11,587 bases of DNA from an uncultured Oceanobacillus sp. (GCA_938004015.1 CALKWU010000102.1:1-11587); one strand, 5' to 3'. Positions 1 through 7,810 are shown, counted from the first letter of the stretch. Program-made: numbers and translations. Notes: generated from the sequence alone by a model not told the origin.

Positions 1-2160
1 TTTATCCCCACAAATGATCAAAGAATTTTTACTGCGGGTAATGGCTGTATACAATAAGTTTTTGCGGAGCATGCGGTTGTATGTCGAAATCACCGGTAAA
101 ATGACGATCGGGAATTCACTTCCTTGGGATTTATGGATGGAAATACAATAAGCATGCATGAAATGATTGAAATTTTCCCGTTCATAGACGACTTCTTTCT
201 CATCAAAAGCAATGACGATCTGCTCTTTTTTCTCTACATTTTCATTCTTACGGAAAATAGCTGCAATTACGCCAATATCCCCATTGAATACACCATCTTC
301 GGGCTGGTTGACGAGTTGGATGACTCGGTCGCCGACCCGATACGAAATATCCATCACTTTTATTTCCTTCGTTTTATTTGTTTTCGGATTGATCAATTGT
401 TGCACTGCTTCGTTGATCCGATTGATTCCTGCTTCTGATTTGTAAATCGGTGCAAGGACTTGGATATCATTCGTATCGATTCCTTTATCGATGGCATGTT
501 TAAAAATCGTTGTGATTGCCTCCACGATTTGATCTTTCTTGGCTGGAATGAAGCTGAAATCGTTCGCTTTTTCCAATGATGCTGGCGTCAATTCATCATT
601 TTTGATTTCATGGGCTAATTCGATGATCTTGGAACCTTCTTTTTGCCGATACACTTCATGGAGCCGGACAATAGGGATTTTATTGCTTGCAAGTAAATCA
701 GATAGGACTTGACCCGGGCCGACGGAGGGCAATTGGTCTTCGTCCCCGACAAGCAATACTTGCATATCATCCGGAATGGCTTTAAACAAATGATGCGCCA
801 ACCAGATATCGACCATGGAAAATTCATCGACAATCAGAAAACGACCGGCGAGTGGGACGTCTTCATTTTTTTCGAATTTATCATTGCCGTTCCATCCTAA
901 CAAACGATGGATCGTCGATGCAGGAAGACCTGTCGATTCGCTCAGCCGTTTCGCCGCTCGACCCGTTGGAGCGGTTAACACAAAAGGAAAATCCGCTTTG
1001 TCATCATAATCATCGATGTCGAGGGATAAGCCATGAATAGCCGCATAGGCTTTCACAATTCCTTTGATGACGGTCGTTTTTCCCGTCCCGGGCCCGCCGG
1101 TTAAAATCATGATTTTCGACTGTAGTGCTTTTTCAATGGCGGCAAATTGTTCATTGCCATAGTTGAGAACTTCCTCTTCTTCAATTTCACCGGTTATTTT
1201 CATCAATTCCGCCATCGTCGTTTCCGATTCCACTTCTTTTTTCATGATTCGCATCAAGTTCGAAACAAAACCGTCTTCAGCATAATAAAGGGAAGGCAAA
1301 TAGACGTTCCCATCTTGCATAATCACCTTTTTTTCTTTATCCAATTGCTCCAGCTGTCCTAAAATGACTGTTTCCTCCACCTGATAATTCAACAGTTGAT
1401 TCACTTCCCGGATACACCGGTCGAGCGGCAAGTAAACATGTCCGGATTGGATGCTTTGTTGTAAAACATAAATGCAACCGGCGCCGATCCGCGTCGGATG
1501 ATCCATGGAAAGGCCGTTCATTCCGGCGATGCGGTCGGCTGTCTGGAATCCAAAACCATCGATATCAAATACAAACTGGTACGGATTATCATACAAAAGA
1601 GAAACCGCTTCTTCTTTATAATGTTCATAAATCCGCCGTGCCATTTTCATACCGACTTGGTAATTCAAAAGGGTCACGGCGACCTGTTCAAATCCTTGAT
1701 GTTCTTCCAAGCTTTTGTACAATTGTTCCCTTGACTTTTTAGAAAGACCCGGAATCCCTTCCAGGCATCCCGGGTCTTCAAGTATATGTGATATCGCATT
1801 TAAACCGAGTTTATCGACAATTTTCGTCGCTGTTTTGACACCGATGGAATAAAACAGATCGCTTGATAGATAGGAAATCAAACCCTCCCTCGTATCAGGA
1901 ATATACGTTTGATACGACTCGACCCGGTATTGCAAGCCATATTTCGGATGGTTTTCCATTTTGCCATAAAAATTGTACGAGTGATTTTCCAATAAGTCTG
2001 AAAAATATCCTTTGACGACAATTTCTTTCTCATCATAGGCTTCATTCGTTTCCTCAATTTTCACTTTGACGATGGAAAAATGTTCGTTTTCATTTTGATA
2101 GATCGTATAAAGAACGTCTCCCCGAATATATCCTTTTTTGACCTCGTTCTTTTCCATCAT
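1..2160 (-). CDS. recD2: RecD2 (RecD-like) SF1B DNA helicase, 3' end beyond window
   Basis: ATP-dependent 5'-3' DNA helicase of the RecD2/YrrC family, acting in DNA repair and replication-fork maintenance without RecBC. The reading frame is open from ATG 2160 to base 1 (720 codons). The B. subtilis homologue is about 800 residues, so roughly the last 75-80 are missing only because the window ends. Visible parts: an N-terminal domain and helix-hairpin-helix region (about 1-200), Walker A GGPGTGKT (355-362), Walker B DEFSMVD (445-451), GDEDQLPSVGPG (472-483), HKSQGSEF (676-683) and YTAITRSK (704-711), the last close to the arginine-finger motif. Two adjacent ATGs (2160 and 2157) are possible starts: a GAGG lies 8 nt before the first, and a second GAGG lies 5 nt before the second. 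It is the last visible gene of the cymR operon, 24 nt after the TPR gene. No frameshift was seen. Confidence 0.95.
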   Translation of the reverse strand, partial: MMEKNEVKKGYIRGDVLYTIYQNENEHFSIVKVKIEETNEAYDEKEIVVKGYFSDLLENHSYNFYGKMENHPKYGLQYRVESYQTYIPDTREGLISYLSSDLFYSIGVKTATKIVDKLGLNAISHILEDPGCLEGIPGLSKKSREQLYKSLEEHQGFEQVAVTLLNYQVGMKMARRIYEHYKEEAVSLLYDNPYQFVFDIDGFGFQTADRIAGMNGLSMDHPTRIGAGCIYVLQQSIQSGHVYLPLDRCIREVNQLLNYQVEETVILGQLEQLDKEKKVIMQDGNVYLPSLYYAEDGFVSNLMRIMKKEVESETTMAELMKITGEIEEEEVLNYGNEQFAAIEKALQSKIMILTGGPGTGKTTVIKGIVKAYAAIHGLSLDIDDYDDKADFPFVLTAPTGRAAKRLSESTGLPASTIHRLLGWNGNDKFEKNEDVPLAGRFLIVDEFSMVDIWLAHHLFKAIPDDMQVLLVGDEDQLPSVGPGQVLSDLLASNKIPIVRLHEVYRQKEGSKIIELAHEIKNDELTPASLEKANDFSFIPAKKDQIVEAITTIFKHAIDKGIDTNDIQVLAPIYKSEAGINRINEAVQQLINPKTNKTKEIKVMDISYRVGDRVIQLVNQPEDGVFNGDIGVIAAIFRKNENVEKKEQIVIAFDEKEVVYERENFNHFMHAYCISIHKSQGSEFPIVILPVISTYNRMLRKNLLYTAITRSKNSLIICGDK

Positions 2161-2184
2161 TTCCTCTACCTCACGATCTGCTTT

Positions 2185-2847
2185 TTATTCATGCTTCAAC
2201 AACTGTTCCACCTGGTTTTTTCCATTAGCGGCCAAATGATGTCCAGGCTGGATTTCCAATGCTTTGGCAAAATGTTGTAATGCCACATCCGCTTGATTTT
2301 CAAACATGGCAATGACCCCCAAATTATAGAAAGCATCGCTATGATTCCGATCCAATTCGATAACTTTCAAAAACATTTTTTTCGCCAGATCAAGTTGCTC
2401 ACTTCGGGCAAGGGATAAACCATACTGAAACAGATAGGCGCTTTCTTCCGGTTCTATTTCCGCAGCACGCATCAAATACGGTAAGGCCAATTTAAATTGG
2501 CCTTGATGTTGGAGTGAGAGACCTAACAAATAATAGACATGGGCATCTTCCAGGCCATGTTCAAGAGTCAATTGAAGGTATGCATTCGCTTTTTCAAACT
2601 GCTGTTGCGAAAAATAAAGGTTGCCGAGTCCGTAATAGGCGGTTGCGGCTTTTTCATCGAGGCTGATCGCCTTCCTGAAAAACCGCTCCGCCGGCTCAAA
2701 TTCGTTCAGTTTATACAATAAATTCCCATAATTGATATAACCGATGGCGTCTGATGGGTTTTCTTCGATGATTTCCTCCAATAATTTTGCAGCTTCTGCG
2801 TACTTTCCTTCTTGCATCCATTGAATGGCTTTTTCATTTTTCCCCAT
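2185..2847 (-). CDS. yrrB: TPR-repeat protein, YrrB type
   Basis: A 220-residue cytoplasmic protein made almost wholly of about six 34-residue tetratricopeptide repeats (roughly residues 4-206), with the usual spacing of small and aromatic residues (for example YINYGNLLYKLNEFEPAERF, and AYYGLGNLYFSQQQFEKANA). There is no signal peptide, membrane segment or catalytic domain. TPR solenoids bind protein partners. The name follows the position and repeat count of B. subtilis YrrB, which lies between mnmA and recD2. A role as scaffold for its operon partners is inference. The start ATG is preceded by TTAGGAG at 7 nt spacing, overlapping the mnmA stop region; only 15 nt separate the two genes. The coding sequence contains an unusual perfect DNA palindrome at 2483-2504. 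Confidence 0.88.
   Translation of the reverse strand: MGKNEKAIQWMQEGKYAEAAKLLEEIIEENPSDAIGYINYGNLLYKLNEFEPAERFFRKAISLDEKAATAYYGLGNLYFSQQQFEKANAYLQLTLEHGLEDAHVYYLLGLSLQHQGQFKLALPYLMRAAEIEPEESAYLFQYGLSLARSEQLDLAKKMFLKVIELDRNHSDAFYNLGVIAMFENQADVALQHFAKALEIQPGHHLAANGKNQVEQLLKHE
2483..2504. repeat. Perfect 22-bp palindrome inside the TPR gene
   Basis: The arms AAGGCCAATTT and AAATTGGCCTT are exact reverse complements with no spacer. In the TPR protein this stretch encodes part of QGQFKLALPY in the fourth repeat. In mRNA it could form a 9-bp hairpin with a UUAA loop. No U-tract follows on either strand, so it is not an intrinsic terminator. Its function is unknown. Confidence 0.6.
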
Positions 2848-2862
2848 GAATAAACTCCTAAC

Positions 2863-3981
2863 TCAACCGACATAATCCAAATAGTTTTCATCTTTCAACA
2901 CTTTATCAATCGTTCCTCCACCAAGGCAGACTTCACCATCATAAAAGACGACCGCTTGTCCCGGAGTGATTGCCCGTTGTGGATTCAAAAAGTCGACACG
3001 GACCGTTCCATCATCTTGCAACCGGACTGTCACTTCACTGTCCTTTTGGCGATAACGGAATTTGGCCGTGCATGTGAACTCTTCCTCTATCGAATCGGGA
3101 TTGATCCAGTTGACATCCGTCGCAATGAGACCATCGGAATACAAATAATCGTTATGGTAGCTTTGTTCCACATACAAAATATTTTCCTTCAGGTTTTTTC
3201 CGACAACGAACCATGGCTCACCCGGTCCACCAATTCCAAGTCCTTGCCGTTGACCGATTGTGTAATACATGAGTCCATCATGCGTTCCTTTCACTTCTCC
3301 GCTCAATGTTTGCATTTCGCCGGGTTGAGCCGGTAAATATTCGCTTAAAAACTCCTTGAAATTCCGTTCCCCGATGAAACAGATACCAGTAGAGTCTTTC
3401 TTCGTCGCAGTGGCGAGGTCATGTTTCATTGCAATTTCGCGGACTTCCGTTTTCTTCAATACACCAAGTGGGAACATGACTTTTTCCAACACTTCACCTG
3501 ATAGTTGATTGAGGAAATAAGTCTGGTCTTTATTATCGTCCACACCACGAAGCAGTTCGACTTTGCCATCGACTTTCCTCACTCTGGCATAATGTCCCGT
3601 TGCCAAATAATCGGCACCAAGGGACAATGCATGATCGAGGAATGCTTTGAATTTGATTTCTTTGTTGCACATCACATCCGGATTTGGTGTGCGCCCAGCT
3701 TTATACTCATCAAGAAAATAGGTGAATACCTTATCCCAATATTCTTTTTCAAAGTTGACAGAATAATATGGGATATCGAGTTGATTGCACACCCGGACGA
3801 CATCTTCAAAATCTTCAGTTGCCGTGCAAACACCGAATTCATCGGTATCATCCCAGTTTTTCATGAAAATACCGACGACATCATAGCCTTGTTCTTTCAA
3901 AAGCAAAGCCGCAACGGAGGAGTCCACACCTCCACTCATGCCGACGACGACACGTATGTTTTTTTTATCAGTCATTTCCAT
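2863..3981 (-). CDS. mnmA: tRNA-specific 2-thiouridylase MnmA (TrmU)
   Basis: MnmA makes 2-thiouridine at wobble U34 of tRNA-Lys, -Glu and -Gln. It adenylates the base and inserts sulfur received as persulfide. The PP-loop SGGVDSS lies near the N-terminus (about residues 16-22). The two conserved cysteines appear in NPDVMCNKE (about C105) and STGICFIGERNF (about C201). The length of 372 residues is normal for the family. An in-frame GTG lies 3 nt upstream at 3984 and an ATG 6 nt downstream at 3975. I prefer ATG 3981 because AAGGA lies 5 nt before it. The gene starts 8 nt after the desulfurase stop. In B. subtilis the adjacent desulfurase YrvO feeds sulfur directly to MnmA, and the order here suggests the same short sulfur relay. 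Confidence 0.97.
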   Translation of the reverse strand: MEMTDKKNIRVVVGMSGGVDSSVAALLLKEQGYDVVGIFMKNWDDTDEFGVCTATEDFEDVVRVCNQLDIPYYSVNFEKEYWDKVFTYFLDEYKAGRTPNPDVMCNKEIKFKAFLDHALSLGADYLATGHYARVRKVDGKVELLRGVDDNKDQTYFLNQLSGEVLEKVMFPLGVLKKTEVREIAMKHDLATATKKDSTGICFIGERNFKEFLSEYLPAQPGEMQTLSGEVKGTHDGLMYYTIGQRQGLGIGGPGEPWFVVGKNLKENILYVEQSYHNDYLYSDGLIATDVNWINPDSIEEEFTCTAKFRYRQKDSEVTVRLQDDGTVRVDFLNPQRAITPGQAVVFYDGEVCLGGGTIDKVLKDENYLDYVG

Positions 3982-3989
3982 CACTTTCC

Positions 3990-5132
3990 TTATTTTGTTA
4001 ATCGTTTGATGATCGTTGCAACCCGTTTAGCCGCTTCTACGACATTTTCTTCTGTATTGGCGCTTCCGAAACTGAAACGGATTGAATTTGTCGTGCAAGG
4101 ATGGCCTTCCCCGAACATGGCACTCAATACGTGGGAAGGTTCTACACTGCCAGCTGTACAAGCACTTCCACTTGAAGCGGCAACGCCTGATAAGTCCAAA
4201 TTGGTCAACACTTGTTCCACATTGGTTCCCGGAAAACTGATATTGACGATTGTACTCACCGTGTCTGCGTCTCTTCCATTGATCATGAATTCAATGTTTT
4301 CTTCTTCCAATTGACGGATGAACAGTTCTTTATATTTTCCATATGTTTTATTCCGTTCTTCTCTATTTTCCATGACGAGTTCCACCGCTTGCTTGAAGCC
4401 TGCGATGGCGGCGACATTTTCCGTTCCTGCTCTACGTTTCCGTTCTTGTTCGCCACCGAAAAGCAAATGTTGCATGTGTACCGTTTCCTTCGCATAGAGG
4501 AAACCAATCCCTTTTGGCCCATTGATTTTATGGGCTGAAGCCGTCAATAAATCCACTCCGAGGGATTCCACATCGATTTCCATCAAACCGTATGCTTGTA
4601 CGGCATCTGTATGGAAATAAGCCCGGTGTTCCTTCAGTAACCGGCCAATATCTTCTATCGGTTGAATGACACCCGTCTCGTTATTCACATACATGATTGA
4701 AACGAGAATTGTATCATCACGTAACGCACGTTGCACATCTTCCAGTGATATGCGACCGGTTTCGTCCACCGGTAAATAGGTGACATCAAATCCGAGGGTT
4801 TCCAAATATTCCGCAGCATGGAGCACGGCGTGGTGTTCTTGTGACGAAGTGATGATGTGGTTGCCTTCTTCGCGATTCCGGAGCGCCGTACCGATGAGGG
4901 CCAAATTATCGGCTTCTGTCCCGCCACTCGTAAAATAAATTTCTTTTTCATCGGCGCCAATGCTTGCACTGATGAGACGTCTTGCTTCATCCAACAGTTT
5001 TCTCGCTTTCCTTCCGAATGAATGGACACTCGAAGGATTGCCGAAAACTTCTTCATTTACAGACGTCATCACGGATATCACTTCTTTTGCAAGTGGTGTG
5101 GTTGCCGCATGATCTAGATAGATTTCTTTCAT
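3990..5132 (-). CDS. yrvO: Cysteine desulfurase (NifS/IscS family, YrvO type)
   Basis: PLP enzyme that converts L-cysteine to alanine and carries the sulfur as a cysteine persulfide. It has 380 residues from ATG 5132, which is preceded by AAAGGAA at about 8 nt spacing. Upstream in-frame codons would add a basic, non-homologous 23-residue N-terminus overlapping cymR and are rejected. Visible hallmarks: start MKEIYLDHAATTPL, SQEHHAVL (PLP-stacking His at 100-101), HTDAVQA (Asp176), ASAHKINGPKG (Schiff-base Lys202) and SSGSACTAG (catalytic Cys325). The catalytic loop has the short IscS/NifS form, not the SufS form. It lies between cymR (22 nt upstream) and mnmA (8 nt downstream), which marks it as the dedicated sulfur donor for tRNA 2-thiolation, as shown for B. 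subtilis YrvO. A wider role in Fe-S assembly is possible but not shown by the context. Confidence 0.95.
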   Translation of the reverse strand: MKEIYLDHAATTPLAKEVISVMTSVNEEVFGNPSSVHSFGRKARKLLDEARRLISASIGADEKEIYFTSGGTEADNLALIGTALRNREEGNHIITSSQEHHAVLHAAEYLETLGFDVTYLPVDETGRISLEDVQRALRDDTILVSIMYVNNETGVIQPIEDIGRLLKEHRAYFHTDAVQAYGLMEIDVESLGVDLLTASAHKINGPKGIGFLYAKETVHMQHLLFGGEQERKRRAGTENVAAIAGFKQAVELVMENREERNKTYGKYKELFIRQLEEENIEFMINGRDADTVSTIVNISFPGTNVEQVLTNLDLSGVAASSGSACTAGSVEPSHVLSAMFGEGHPCTTNSIRFSFGSANTEENVVEAAKRVATIIKRLTK

Positions 5133-5154
5133 GGTCGATATTCCTTTCCTTACG

Positions 5155-5574
5155 TCAAATGTAAAACATATATGCTTCTTCCGCTTCATTGTCACCGGCA
5201 TCGACTAAATCTTCCAAAGTCGTATAATCCAAAACACCGCGGATCGCATCCCGGATTTTCAGCCATAAAGCTTGCTGTGCCGGTTTTTCATTTTCAATCC
5301 CTTCGACGAGCGTAATCGGACCTTCCAATACTCGAATAACATCTCCTGCGGTAATTTCCGATGGTTTTTTCGCCAACATATAGCCTCCGTATGCCCCGCG
5401 CACACTTTTGATCAATCCGGCGTTCCGCAGAGGTGCAGCAAGCTGCTCCAAGTAATGTTCCGATAAATCGTTTTCCTGGGCGATCGATTTCAATGATTTT
5501 GGCCCATCGCCAAATTCTTTTGCAAGTTCAATCATAATCGTTAATCCATATCTTCCTTTAGTCGTTATTTTCAT
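5155..5574 (-). CDS. cymR: CymR, Rrf2-family repressor of cysteine metabolism
   Basis: A 139-residue Rrf2-family regulator that closely matches what I know of B. subtilis CymR: the start MKITTKGRYGLTIMIELAK, the recognition-helix region SEHYLEQLAAPLRNAGL (38-54), the wing RGAYGGYML (59-67), and the ending EEAYMFYI. In Bacillus, CymR acts in complex with CysK and represses cystine uptake and cysteine synthesis genes when cysteine is plentiful. The protein contains no cysteine at all, so it cannot bind an Fe-S cluster as IscR does. ATG 5574 is chosen because it gives the family N-terminus and has AGAGGTG about 6 nt upstream; a GTG 9 nt further upstream lies inside that ribosome binding site. 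It is the first gene of the minus-strand operon, with the desulfurase 22 nt downstream. Confidence 0.95.
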   Translation of the reverse strand: MKITTKGRYGLTIMIELAKEFGDGPKSLKSIAQENDLSEHYLEQLAAPLRNAGLIKSVRGAYGGYMLAKKPSEITAGDVIRVLEGPITLVEGIENEKPAQQALWLKIRDAIRGVLDYTTLEDLVDAGDNEAEEAYMFYI

Positions 5575-5603
5575 CCTTTGCACCTCTTCACAATTAAATC
5601 CAT

Positions 5604-5632
5604 ACTATACGGAAAAAATCCGTTTTTGTCTA
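5604..5632 (-). promoter_or_regulatory. Sigma-A promoter of the cymR operon
   Basis: On the minus strand, TAGACA (-35, 5/6 match) is followed after exactly 17 nt by TATAGT (-10, 5/6 match). The predicted start near 5597 gives a leader of about 23 nt before the cymR ATG, enough for its ribosome binding site. This promoter probably drives cymR-yrvO-mnmA-yrrB-recD2. Confidence 0.75.
5609..5623. promoter_or_regulatory. Short dyad in the cymR promoter spacer, possible operator
   Basis: The arms ACGGA and TCCGT flank five A residues and lie exactly between the -10 and -35 elements of the cymR promoter. A repressor bound here would block RNA polymerase. The dyad is short, and I cannot assign a regulator to it. 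CymR autoregulation is only one possibility. Confidence 0.35.
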
Positions 5633-5660
5633 TTAATCCGCACTGTACCATCTCTTTTGT

Positions 5661-5669
5661 ATTATAACA
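5661..5669 (-). promoter_or_regulatory. Possible second, extended -10 promoter for cymR
   Basis: The minus strand reads TGTTATAAT, a perfect -10 hexamer with the TGn extension. The -35 region at 17 nt spacing (TGCAAG) is poor. The element lies about 50 bp upstream of the main cymR promoter and points towards it. The rest of the 5584-5789 gap shows no other gene. I found no convincing promoter for rarA on the plus strand; TATAAC at 5663-5668 lacks a good -35. Confidence 0.35.
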
Positions 5670-5789
5670 TGAATCATCTCTTCCTTGCATTTCTCTCATA
5701 TCAGGCTTAAGCTTTTGATAGACCTGGTGTTCGCAAAGAGGTTTGTCTCTTGTGAAACAGGAACATCAATTAAATAAAGGACGGTAAAT

Positions 5790-7073
5790 ATGAAACGAGA
5801 ACCTTTGGCGCTCCGTATGCGGCCGACCCATATTGATGAAATCATCGGCCAGGAACATTTAGTCGGGGAAGGGAAATTGATCAGGCGTATGGTGGATGCA
5901 AACATGCTTGCATCGATGATATTGTACGGCCCTCCCGGCACTGGAAAAACATCAACGGCGTTCGCTATTGCGAAAACGGCCGGATTACAAGTGAAATTGC
6001 TCAATGCAGTAACCCATAAAAAGAAAGATATGGAAATTGTCGTTGAAGAGGCGAAATTGACCGGACAAATCGTTCTCATTCTCGACGAAGTCCATCGATT
6101 GGATAAAGCAAAACAAGACTTTCTCCTGCCTCATTTGGAGTCGAACTTGATTACGATGATCGGCTGTACGACTAGCAACCCTTACCACTCCATCAATCCG
6201 GCGATAAGGAGCAGATGCCACCTTTTTGAACTGAAACCGCTGAAACCTGAACATATTAGGGAAGCATTGATACGGGCCGTTCAAGATAAAGATCGCGGAT
6301 TAGGCAACATGAATATCGAAATCACCGATGAAGCCTTGGAACATTTCTCGCACAGTGCAAATGGCGATATGCGGGCTGCATTAAACGGTTTGGAACTGGC
6401 TTGCATGTCCACACCGGAGAACGAAGATGGAGTCATCGTCGTCGAATTGGATGCTGCGGAAGAATGTATGCAAAAGAAAAGCTTTTCCCATGATAAAGAT
6501 GGCGATCATCATTATGACGTCCTTTCCGCTTTTCAAAAATCCATCCGTGGCAGTGACGTCAACGCTGCCCTCCATTATTTAGCTAGATTGATTGAAGCTG
6601 GAGATTTAGACAGTATTGCTAGAAGGATGCTTGTGATTGCATATGAAGATATCGGGTTGGCCAATCCCCAAGCGGGGCCAAGAACGTTGGCAGCAGTACA
6701 AGCTGCTGAAAGGTTGGGCTTCCCTGAGGCGAGGATTCCTTTGTCCGTAGCGATTGTCGAATTGGCATTATCACCAAAATCAAACAGTGCTTATAAAGCA
6801 TTGGATAGAGCTTTAAGTGACATCCGAAGCGGTAAAAGCGGGGACATTCCGCTCCATTTGAAGGACAGCCATTATCAAGGAGCGAGAGAACTCGGAAGAG
6901 GAGTCGACTATAAATATCCGCATAATTATAAAGGCGGCTGGGTAAAACAACAATATTTGCCGGATCGCTTGAAAAACAGAAAGTATTATGAACCGAAAGA
7001 TACCGGCAAATTTGAAAAAGCGATGAAGCTGGTCTATGAGAAAATTTTAAAGCAAATGGACGATGACGTATAA
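5790..7073 (+). CDS. rarA: RarA/MgsA AAA+ ATPase (replication-associated recombination protein)
   Basis: AAA+ ATPase of the RarA/MgsA/WHIP family, related to clamp-loader subunits. It acts at stalled replication forks together with SSB and recombination proteins. It has 427 residues, close to the B. subtilis protein (about 420). Motifs: Walker A GPPGTGKT (47-54), Walker B LILDEVHRLDK (97-106), a sensor-1 region IGCTTSNP (124-131), RSRC at 140-143 with the likely arginine finger, and the C-terminal tetramerisation region including GHxxAYR-like context such as HYQGARELGRG. The start ATG has AAAGGA 8 nt upstream. It is divergent from the cymR operon. No intrinsic terminator follows; the next gene begins 76 nt later, and a sporulation-type promoter starts within the rarA stop codon. 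Confidence 0.95.
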   Translation: MKREPLALRMRPTHIDEIIGQEHLVGEGKLIRRMVDANMLASMILYGPPGTGKTSTAFAIAKTAGLQVKLLNAVTHKKKDMEIVVEEAKLTGQIVLILDEVHRLDKAKQDFLLPHLESNLITMIGCTTSNPYHSINPAIRSRCHLFELKPLKPEHIREALIRAVQDKDRGLGNMNIEITDEALEHFSHSANGDMRAALNGLELACMSTPENEDGVIVVELDAAEECMQKKSFSHDKDGDHHYDVLSAFQKSIRGSDVNAALHYLARLIEAGDLDSIARRMLVIAYEDIGLANPQAGPRTLAAVQAAERLGFPEARIPLSVAIVELALSPKSNSAYKALDRALSDIRSGKSGDIPLHLKDSHYQGARELGRGVDYKYPHNYKGGWVKQQYLPDRLKNRKYYEPKDTGKFEKAMKLVYEKILKQMDDDV

Positions 7074-7097
7074 TTCCTTTTTCAACAGGTAATAATA
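7068..7097 (+). promoter_or_regulatory. Sigma-F-type promoter of the RsfA-family gene
   Basis: GTATA (7068-7072) followed after 15 nt by GGTAATAATA (7088-7097) matches the B. subtilis sigma-F consensus as I know it (GYWTA, about 15 nt, GGNRANAHTR) at every position. The -35 overlaps the rarA TAA stop. A start near 7103 would leave about 47 nt of leader before the RsfA-family ATG. B. subtilis rsfA is reported to be transcribed by sigma-F in the forespore, which agrees. Forespore transcription here is inferred from sequence only. Confidence 0.7.
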
Positions 7098-7149
7098 ACT
7101 AGCAACATGACAATCTATTGTTTTTTCACAGAAAAAGGAGTTGGATATA

Positions 7150-7764
7150 ATGGCCAAAGTCAGACAAGATGCCTGGTCCCATGAAGATGACCTGTTGCTA
7201 GCGGAAACGGTGCTGCGGCATATCCGGGAAGGTAGTACTCAACTGAACGCTTTTGAAGAAGTTGGCGATAAATTAAATCGGACATCTGCCGCATGTGGAT
7301 TCAGATGGAATGCGGAAGTCCGGAGTAAATATGTCAATGCCATTGACCTTGCAAAAAGACAACGGAAAGAATTGAAACGGAAACAAGCAAGGGAAAAAAT
7401 GAAAACTATTTCCAAATCTAGTGGAAATGTTCAAGGAAATGAAGTGACTTTCGATGCGGTTCTTGCATTCTTGAAAAATGTTAAAAAAGACTACGACGCT
7501 TCCAATCAATCGAAAGCTTCCGTTGAAATGATGAGGAAAGAAAATGAACAGTTGAAAGACATGTTGCAGAAATTGGAAAAACAACTGAAACAGAAGGAAA
7601 AAGAACTCGAAACAATGCGGGAGGACTATAAGACATTCATCGAAATCATGGATCGAGCACGGAGGATGACGGTCCTGAACGATGAACGTTCTTACACTTC
7701 CCCGGCTTTCCGGATGGATAAAAATGGGAACCTGGAACAACTGGCAAATCCTTCTTCTAATTAA
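7150..7764 (+). CDS. rsfA: RsfA-family prespore-specific transcriptional regulator
   Basis: A 204-residue DNA-binding regulator with an N-terminal Myb/SANT-like domain (about 4-62). It begins RQDAWSHEDDLLLAETVLRH and ends with the family signature SAACGFRWNAEVRSKY. A basic stretch follows (about 69-85, rich in Lys and Arg), then a coiled coil (about 123-170, for example ENEQLKDMLQKLEKQLKQKE) that probably mediates dimerisation. In B. subtilis, RsfA tunes sigma-F-dependent gene expression in the forespore. The paralogue YlbO shares the N-terminal domain, so orthology to rsfA itself is not proven. ATG 7150 has AAAGGAG 9 nt upstream; a TTG 9 nt earlier abuts that ribosome binding site and is rejected. 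A sigma-F-like promoter precedes the gene and a strong terminator follows 6 nt after its stop. In B. subtilis this slot next to rarA holds tcdA. Confidence 0.85.
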   Translation: MAKVRQDAWSHEDDLLLAETVLRHIREGSTQLNAFEEVGDKLNRTSAACGFRWNAEVRSKYVNAIDLAKRQRKELKRKQAREKMKTISKSSGNVQGNEVTFDAVLAFLKNVKKDYDASNQSKASVEMMRKENEQLKDMLQKLEKQLKQKEKELETMREDYKTFIEIMDRARRMTVLNDERSYTSPAFRMDKNGNLEQLANPSSN

Positions 7765-7770
7765 GGCAAA

Positions 7771-7810
7771 TAAAAAACGCAAAGGGATATCCCTTTGCGC
7801 TTTTCTTTTC
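7771..7810. terminator. Bidirectional intrinsic terminator
   Basis: The arms CGCAAAGGG (7778-7786) and CCCTTTGCG (7791-7799) enclose ATAT. On the plus strand CTTTTCTTTTC follows the stem and ends the rsfA transcript. On the minus strand TTTTTTATTT follows and would end transcription arriving from 6S RNA and aspS. This is the only clear terminator between the converging units. Confidence 0.9.

Noticed and set aside
1744..1778. Inverted repeat AAGACCCGG / CCGGGTCTT with a 17-nt loop inside recD2, resembling a terminator
   Set aside because: It lies within conserved helix-hairpin-helix coding sequence and lacks a proper T-tract. About one 9-bp inverted repeat with such spacing is expected by chance in a window of this size.
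3505..4314. Plus-strand open frame of 269 codons antisense to mnmA and the desulfurase
   Set aside because: Both minus-strand genes here are clearly real and keep all catalytic motifs. The long antisense frame follows from their codon usage and has no recognisable domain or start signal.
5738..5762. Small imperfect hairpin (CAAAGAG / CTCTTG) in the rarA 5' region
   Set aside because: The stem is about six pairs with a bulged base and is followed by no T-tract. Such a structure is common by chance, and no known leader motif matches.
5696..6079. Minus-strand open frame of 127 codons overlapping the rarA start
   Set aside because: It is antisense to conserved rarA sequence, shows no family features, and lacks a convincing ribosome binding site. 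It is a shadow of rarA.
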